Positions 57,341-64,000 of a stretch of DNA of 64,000 bases are shown one piece after another. How positions within the stretch are numbered: the first letter of the stretch is position 1; every line of letters begins with the position of its first letter. A model generated the notes under the pieces. It made no database searches and was not told where the DNA came from. It saw only the letters and a list, made by a program, of their open reading frames with translations. Both the position numbers and the translations under genes were made by a program. The stretch comes from Galeruca laticollis (Eukaryota; Arthropoda; Insecta; Coleoptera; Chrysomelidae), in contig OY998176.1 in NCBI GenBank assembly GCA_963921935.1, positions 170,248,445-170,312,444 of the forward strand, in the 5' to 3' direction.

Positions 57341-58442
57341 CTATTAAATAGGACACTGTCGCTAGACAAGAGCACTTATACACCAACTAAATAGTTGTTA
57401 TAAGAGTATTTATTTCGGATTCTGATGTAGGATTCTGTATTGAATGTTTCAAAATATTTCACACTAATACTACTTATTGAGTTAATTTATTTTAATCAAT
57501 TAATAGGATTGAAAAATGTAGTTAAATGAAAACAAAAAGAAAGTGACACATTTTTTACCATTTTTCTCAAAAATGTCCGACTGTTAATTGGTAGAATCGA
57601 ACACTAAACATTGACCTATCTATCGTGAGAGTAAATCGAACACTCCTTTGTATCCAATTATGGTGTGGGACAATTCTGGTGTGCACCAATGCATAGATCG
57701 ACAACGCTATTAATATATACGAGTATTTAGCACTATGTCAGTTTTTCAAACAACTTTGTTTTTTGCGGACGAAATATATTTTAGTGAAAAGGACAGGCGA
57801 ATAATTTAATTTATTAGAGCTTATCAATTAATTTTAAAATGTTCATTAAAGAATCCAAACGACCACAACAACAAACAAAATATATAAATTAGATAACAAA
57901 AAAAAATACGCAGAACAGAAAAAAATATATTTCAGATTTAATTTTTGGTTTCTTAAAATTTAAAGACTATTTAATTTACTTTTGCTTCCAGGGGGGGGGG
58001 GTAGTTGCGCCACCCTGCCCTGATCCCTAGTTTTATTTGTTAAATTCCCTTCATTGTTCTGTGTTTTATAATTAATGGTAATTATTAATTGGATGATAAT
58101 TTTTAATGTAATGGCCATTTATAACCGTCTTAATACCTCTTACTTATATTTGATTATAATTGTCGGAATAACTAAACTTAGTTATTTTTTTACTATTAGG
58201 GACACAATTAAAATCGGTTATATTGTTTTGTCTAACTAACAGTGGAGAAGGGCTGGGACTTTCAAAATAAAAGAAAGGTATTCAACAAAGGTGCCCCAGA
58301 CAAATTGTACCTAGAAGTACGCAAAATAGTCAAAATTATGAAACCCACAATGTTTTCCGAAATGTCAATTAAATATTGATGACGATTCATCCCAAAATAA
58401 TCACCACAAAAAATATTACATTAATGTTAGGTTATAGGTTAC

Positions 58443-58446
<4 letters not shown>

Positions 58447-58509
<63 letters not shown>
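58447..58509. repeat. (TA)n microsatellite, left boundary of satellite array 2
   Basis: About 63 bases of TA followed directly by AATAAACAACGAATAG of the monomer. From 57345 to 58446 no gene was recognised. Confidence 0.95.
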
Positions 58510-58512
<3 letters not shown>

Positions 58513-59191
58513 AACAACGAATAGATTGGTGGGTATTGCACGCAAATAGAAGAAGGGGCTACTGAAAGGAGTGGTAACCGCAGACATGCATGTTTCTGGC
58601 TCATTAGCTGTCATCGGTACGGTACAACCAAGAAAATATGTAAAACATGGGAGCAAAGGTGTTGAATGAAACATGAGAAAATATATCAGAATTCAGCAGG
58701 ATAGTCAAACACAACATTTGTGTCAGTAATATTAGAAGATCTCGAATATTCGAGACAACAACTAACATAGACACGGAGGTGCATATAACACTCCCGTCTG
58801 AAAACTTTTGACCCAGATCAATGAAATAACAACAAGATCTACGAATAGTGCGTGACATATGAACAATAAACAACGAATAGATTGGTGGGTATTGCACGCA
58901 AATAGAAGAAGGGGCTACTGAAAGGAGTGGTAACCGCAGACACGCATGTTTCTGGCTCATTAGCTGTCATCGGTACGGTACAACCAAGAAAAGATGTAAA
59001 ACATGGGAGCAAAGGTGTTGAATGAAACATGAGAAAATATATCAGAATTCAGCAGGATAGTCAAACACAACATTTGTGTCAGTAATATTAGAAGATCTCG
59101 AATATTCGAGACAACAACCAACATAGACACGGAGGTGCATATAACACTCCCGTCGGAAAACTTTTGACCCAGATCAATGAAATAACAACAA
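58510..59191 (-). repeat. ~356-bp satellite monomers, array 2, reverse half
   Basis: About 1.9 units, 356 bases apart (58573, 58929). Related to array 1: both have GACACGGAGGYGCATATA, CATGCATGTTTCTGGCTCATT and AAACATGGGAGCAAAGGTGT-like words. The orientation switches at about 59191. Confidence 0.93.
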
Positions 59192-60039
59192 GTTTTCAGA
59201 CGGGAGTGTTATATGCACCTCCGTGTCTATGTTGGTTGTTGTCTCGAATATTCGAGATCTTCTAATATTACTGACACAAATGTTGTGTTTGACTATCCTG
59301 CTGATTTCTGATATATTTTCTCATGTTTCATTCAACACCTTTGCTCCCATGTTTTACATCTTTTCTTGGTTGTACCGTACCGATGACAGCTAATGAGCCA
59401 GAAACATGCATGTCTGCGGTTACCACTCCTTTCAGTAGCCCCTTCTTCTATTTGCGTGCAATACCCACCAATCTATTCGTTGTTTATTGTTCATATGTCA
59501 CGCACTATTCGTAGAACTTGTTGTTATTTCATTGATCTGTGTCAAAAGTTTTCAGACGGGAGTGTTAGAAACATGCATGTCTGCGGTTACCACTCCATTC
59601 AGTAGCCCCTTCTTCTATTTGCGTGCAATACCCACCAATCTATTCGTTGTTTATTGTTCATATGTCACGCACTATTCGTAGATCTTGTTGTTATTTCATT
59701 GATCTGGGTCAAAAGTTTTCAGACGGGAGTGTTATATGCACCTCCGTATCTATGTTGGTTGTTGTCTCGAATATTCGAGATCTTCTAATATTACTGACAC
59801 AAATGTTGTGTTTGACTATCCTGCTGAATTCTGATATATTTTCTCATGTTTCATTCAACACCTTTGCTCCCATGTTTTACATCTTTTCTTAGTTGTACCG
59901 TACCGATGACAGCTAATGAGCCAGAAACATGCATGTCTGCGGTTACCACTCCTTTCAGTAGCCCCTTCTTCTATTTGCGTGCAATACCCACCAATCTATT
60001 CGTTGTTTTTTGTTCATATGTCACGCACTATTCGTAGAT

Positions 60040-60042
<3 letters not shown>
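59192..60042 (+). repeat. ~356-bp satellite monomers, array 2, forward half
   Basis: One full unit, one unit with an internal deletion (59566-59570 joins GGGAGTGTTA directly to GAAACATGC, removing about 180 bases), and one more ending at CGTAGATCTT before (AT)n. Confidence 0.93.
59368..59424 (+). ncRNA. Hammerhead-like motif, array 2 (diverged core)
   Basis: Stem I is GGU...CCGUA with UGCGG...ACC: the pair next to the core is A-U where array 1 has G-C. GAAAC, the self-complementary ACAUGCAUGU and GUC are kept. The core reads CCGAUGA (U4 changed), and stem II is CAGCUAAUGAGCC, which pairs poorly. Likely an inactive relative. Other copies: 59891-59947 (plus), 58573-58629 and 58929-58985 (minus), plus a half copy at about 59572. 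Confidence 0.5.

Positions 60043-60076
<34 letters not shown>
60043..60076. repeat. (AT)n microsatellite, right boundary of satellite array 2
   Basis: AT tract starting right after GTAGATCTT of the last monomer, the same monomer phase as the right boundary in array 1. Confidence 0.93.
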
Positions 60077-60078
<2 letters not shown>

Positions 60079-62479
60079 AACCAAATATCTTATATACGAA
60101 AGAGTATCAGCTGTTTGGAAATATTCTGCTTATTATTTGAAATTAATTGAAACTATGTAGTTGAAAACACATTAAGAAAAACACAATCATAAGTAAAAAT
60201 GCATATAAAATCAGAATATATTAAATCATTTGTTTATTATAATTAAAAGAACAACAATAAAATAAAGAAATTACCTTAATAATTGTCTTAAGTTAGAAAA
60301 TGCCTAACAAGTTTAATGGAGAACATGGAATCTGCCCAAATATGGATGTTTAGTTGTCATGAAGGAATCAGATGTTTCACCTGAAATTAAACAAGTTTAG
60401 TTATCTAATTTAATAAGTAGTGTGCTTAGAAACAATATATTGGTTGTTGATTAAAAAATTGACGATCAAATAGAAGCGTTGAGAGTTGGTTTTGGCGTCG
60501 GAATAGTGAGGATGTCATAAGGAACTTTTCCCGAAAATTTAAGTAAAATTACAAATTTTCATGATAAAAGCTACAGATTCTTAACAAATACAAATCCTAG
60601 AACACTTACATGTATTTGAAACCATTTTTCCCCGTGAGAATATCCAAATTCCTCAACAAATCAAACAGCTAGAACTTCGGAAGGCGTAGTCCTGTATCCA
60701 GGCATAGATATATCCAGAATTCCAGGCATCAGGTCAGTGCTTCTTTAGATATCATTGGCCAATAATAAGAATAATAACTCTTGAGTATAAATTTAGTGAC
60801 TATTTTCATGTATATATAAGAATAGCTACTTCCAGCCGAGTGTCCGAGGAGTAGCCACTTCCGCCCCGAAAACATAACAGCCGCTCTCGTTTTGCCGTTA
60901 AGTTGCCGATTTAAAGCCGATTCTTTGTACGTTAGGAACGGTATATGCAGACTGGGCCGACGGAGGTCCAGATCATGGCTACTTCAGCCACCAGAGTACC
61001 GTGCGTGCCGACTGGCGGCCGTATGTTTTCCGATGGCGTTTGGTTTGTTGGGATATCATATAATAAAATAACAATATATAATATAATAATAAACAACTGA
61101 GCTAGCCACACAAAAATATAAATAAATATCTATCTAATTAAAATAAAATAATTAAATCTAGTTAAATATATATCCTTTATTTGAAATTTGAAGAATAAGT
61201 AAAACATAAGGAAATTTGCTGCCATAATTTCGATACACGCTGTACTATATGTAAATTATTAAATTTTGAAAGATTCAGTAGAAATATCAAACATGACATT
61301 TCAAAATTTCGATGACATTTGTGTAGAATATATCGAATGATAGATAGAACATAATATGATTCGGAGAAAATATTTGAAATTGCAAAATATAGAGGTCTCT
61401 GCTAGCAACATTACAAATGTAATAAAAGAATTTCAAAATTTCACTTCGTTATTGAAAATCATAGATTAGTAATTTTTTTAAAAAAACAAAAAAATCGGTA
61501 ACCAACGGAAAGGAGGATTATTTATTTTATAAAATTTAGTGAGTAGTTTTTTATCCTATGAAGAGACAACATCAGAATAAGAGTTGTCTCAATTTTTGGT
61601 AGATTGTATGAATTGAATATCATACAATTAGATAAATAAACCATATGATAAAGCCAGTGCGTGTATAATTCGGATAAGAATTGCATCGTAAAAAGTGTAT
61701 GTGGTTCCAGTTTTCTAAATTGTTTATATTCAGAAAGTTTGCAGAATTCTAAATACGTTTAGAATACGTACGAGTTTTCCAGATCCGATTTGGTGAGTAC
61801 ACTCCAGTTTTAAATCTATTTCTCGACAAATATCAGGCCTTTTTATATACAGTTGGAAATTTAGATGCATCTATATAAGAAAGTTTGAAATATACCAAAA
61901 TTATCGATACATATATCAGTTTCAACATTAAGTGAATAGACAATTTGAGCAGAAATTTCGTTATTTGACATTGATACACGTCAAGTGTAAATTACACAAG
62001 TTGATCGTTTGATAATAATAATTAATTAGGTTAAATTCTAGCATTGTTGTATCCTAATTTTAAGTTTTGTAGAGATTACGACTGTTGTTCTTTTATGGTA
62101 TTTTTTGGGAATAATAATTTTGTTGAATTTGCGTATCTGATAGTATAATATATAATTCTGATTCTAACTTCCTGTAGTATTCATTCAGTATCCAATCTCG
62201 TTGAACTTATCATTTTACATTCATTGGAATTTCAATTTAATCAGTGACATTTGGTTGATTTTCAATGACAGTAAAAGAGCAAATGTCATAAAATAATTTA
62301 AAGTGTCTTTTATTATATTGAATTAACAGTTATTCGAGAGTTTGATAATAGTGAAACATTTAATTTGGAAATACGTTAAAAAACAAATAAATTTGAAGAA
62401 TTAATTTTGAACAACTGTGATCTCACCCTGAGATAGGAGTAATAGGTCGATTGTATATAAATTCATCTTTAGATTGATA
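60077..62479. other. Unassigned AT-rich stretch with a GC-richer island at 60825-61050
   Basis: No gene seen. The island stands out from its neighbours (CCGAGTGTCCGAGGAGTAGC, TGGGCCGACGGAGGTCC, CGTGCCGACTGGCGGCCG) and repeats a GTAGCCACTTCC-like word at 60826, 60851 and, altered, 60978. It may be a promoter or LTR relic. The LTR of the element starting at 62700 should lie somewhere in this stretch, but its left end cannot be placed without the 3' copy. Confidence 0.35.
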
Positions 62480-62577
62480 TTTATTGGCGCCAGTCATATT
62501 TTTTTGACAACTACTGTCAAAATTGAAGTAGAATACGTACTTAAGTTGCATGTACAATAATTGTCGCTGCGACAGCA

Positions 62578-62735
62578 TATTATAAGTTGTCACCACATCG
62601 TAGGGCAACTACAAGTTTGAAATATAACGACATATTATAATTTGGCTCCCAACTCGGGGCAATTACAATTAAAGAATAATAAATATATTATAATTTGGCG
62701 CCCAACGTGGGGCGATTAAAATTTCGCATATAACT
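62578..62735 (+). repeat. Triplicated primer-binding region of an LTR retrotransposon
   Basis: Three ~60-bp units each read ATTATAA-x-TTG-x8-C-x6-GGGCRA-x-TA: at about 62579, 62634 and 62690. Only the third has the full TTGGCGCCCAACGTGGGGC (62693-62711), a normal tRNA primer-binding site; the second has TTGGCTCCCAACTCGGGGC, the first is heavily changed. A further TTGGCGCCAG occurs near 62484. Confidence 0.65.
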
Positions 62736-64000
62736 ATAAAAATATAGAAATTTATTGACATTATTATGAAAAAATTTAAATATCTACGATGGAAAAAAGA
62801 ATGACTTCAAGAGATGGTAAACAGGTAGGAGTTGAAAGTGGATCTGAAGAAGAAAGGGAAGAAAGGAGTCACGGAAGAGGAGATTTTCAGGTGCAGTACT
62901 TGGAACAAGGAAGGGAACAATCAGGAGAAGTTTTGACGGGAGATGAAGCAGAAGAACAGGAGGATAGAAGACAGGAAGCGCAAGGAAGAAAATGTCAAGA
63001 TCATCAGATGATGGAAATGATGCGACAAATATTTGGAAAAATGGACAACATGGAAGATATTAGGGGGAATATAAATAATATAAATGAGAATATGAACAAC
63101 ATGAATGGAAAAATGGATAAACAAAATGAGAATATGAATAGTATGGAAAAGAATTTGAGGGGAGCTATGAATACAACGAGGGAGGAGATTAAGGGGGATA
63201 TTAACAATATCACCGGAAACATGGACAGTCTGGAAAAAAAAATAGAAGAAGGAAAAATTGAAAATTTGAAGGAGATTAAAAAGATTAGGAAAGAGAATAA
63301 TGAATTTAGAAAGAAAATTAAAAAGGTGTAAGGAAATATGAAGGGCCAGAATGAGAATTTGCGAATGGAAATTCAAGAAATTGCATTAAAATCAGGGAAG
63401 ATACAAACAAGCAGGTGGTAGAAGAATTCCAAGAACTAGGAAGATGCCTAGAAGAAAATTTATTTGGAGTAATTCAAGTGGAAGTAAAGAAACAAAATGA
63501 AAACATAATTGAAGAGATATAGTCTATAAAAGTACAAGGACAAACAAATGAAGAAGTAATGCAAATATATGAACAGAACTTGAATATGAAATTTAATGAC
63601 TTAAATAGAAGGATGGAAAAACAAACAGGAACGTGTATTAAAAGGAGTGAAAATATAGACAAATTATTTAACAAGGAATTCGAGGAAATGAATAGAAAAT
63701 TACAAGAAACTGTAGAAGAAATAGAAAGCAATCTAAAACGGAATGGAGGTGGAATGATGTGTACTGGAAATATCGATTTTGGGGTGAAATTTGATGAAAA
63801 TATAAATGTAATTCACCCAAAAGTATTTATTAGAATAATCAAAAGCAGAATGAGAGGAATAGGAGACATTGTAGAGAAGAAGATCATTATCAGAGGAATG
63901 TTATGCGGACATGCTTTATTGTTGTTCTGCAATAAAGAGGAACAAATACCTGATGTGGATGAATTTGAAAATCAATTTTTAAAATATTTTTGGGGGGAGA
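62694..64000 (+). mobile_element. 5' part of an LTR retrotransposon (Ty3/gypsy or Osvaldo-like), cut by window end
   Basis: A primer-binding site is followed 78 bases later by a gag reading frame that runs off the window. The combination of this primer site with a long coiled-coil gag resembles large insect gypsy elements such as Osvaldo; the clade cannot be fixed without pol. Confidence 0.6.
62789..64000 (+). pseudogene. gag, coiled-coil type, interrupted and incomplete
   Basis: ATG at 62789 opens 180 codons: an acidic, charged N-terminus (GSEEEREERSHGRGDFQ), then a long coiled coil of near-repeats of the type NMNNMNGKMDKQNENM up to a stop at 63329-63331. Reading continues in another frame (VVEEFQELGRCLEENLFG) to a second stop near 63521, and on (NRRMEKQTGTCIKRSENI, EMNRKLQETVEEIESNL) into a capsid-like end: VIHPKVFIRIIKSRMRGIGD and EFENQFLKYFWGE. 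The last piece is typical of the first half of an insect retroelement capsid. Two stops show an inactive copy. Confidence 0.6.

Noticed and set aside
58416..60140. Short open frames of 60-118 codons in array 2
   Set aside because: Same reason: monomer read-through, some running into (TA)n and giving Tyr-Ile repeats.
62921..63376. Minus-strand 151-codon frame opposite gag
   Set aside because: Antisense shadow of the coiled-coil gag; Ile/Phe/Leu-rich composition follows from the purine-rich sense strand.

Overview
The window reads as a stretch of repeat-dominated, AT-rich insect (at least arthropod) DNA. No ordinary host gene could be supported. Almost everything recognisable is a transposable element or satellite array: a Ty3/gypsy-type LTR element, an I-clade LINE, two Penelope-like elements (PLEs), a Polinton/Maverick derivative, a piggyBac element nested in a Tc1/mariner-type element, a Tc1 remnant, pogo-like remnants, a ZMYM/TTF-type hAT, a solo LTR, several foldback MITEs, and the 5' end of another LTR retrotransposon. 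This mix of families is typical of insects; the species cannot be told from the window.

Layout. 1-150 is a foldback fragment. 597-4727 is a decayed, internally deleted LTR element. 5189-5983 is a foldback MITE touching a (TA)n tract. 5984-8549 is a head-to-head array of 350-bp monomers that carry a type I hammerhead-ribozyme-like core. 10103-10675 is a MITE and 11200-11945 a ~170-bp satellite. 16440-20110 is a decayed LINE. 20157-35368 is a 15.2-kb giant palindrome derived from a Polinton, with a perfect 6-bp target duplication AATCTC. 35400-38560 is a PLE. 39514-40850 is a pogo-like element. 43101-47761 is a Tc1/mariner-type element interrupted by a nearly intact piggyBac (43116-45472). 47770-48310 is Tc1 remnant. 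49640-51620 is a DDE transposase tail split by a foldback element. 51640-53510 is a second PLE. 54640-56340 is hAT. 57115-57340 is a solo LTR. 58447-60076 is a second, diverged hammerhead-like array. 62480-64000 is the start of an LTR element with its primer-binding region triplicated.

The two strongest discoveries are structural. First, two separate satellite arrays about 50 kb apart share one architecture: (TA)n, inverted monomers, direct monomers, (TA)n. They share the same monomer phase at both (TA)n boundaries and a hammerhead-like core whose stem I shows a compensating G-C to A-U change. They look like modular retrozyme-like elements rather than random satellite DNA. Second, the Polinton derivative is a complete inserted unit made of two inverted copies of one Polinton end (PolB tail, coiled coil, integrase) around a 76-bp centre. 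Both copies carry the same PolB frameshift while both integrase frames are open, and the arms differ in the number of 237-bp satellite monomers (8 versus 15).

The gene content does not form a host pathway. The proteins are transposases, integrases, reverse transcriptases and nucleases of separate elements, most of them broken. The piggyBac transposase and the two Polinton integrase copies are the best preserved.
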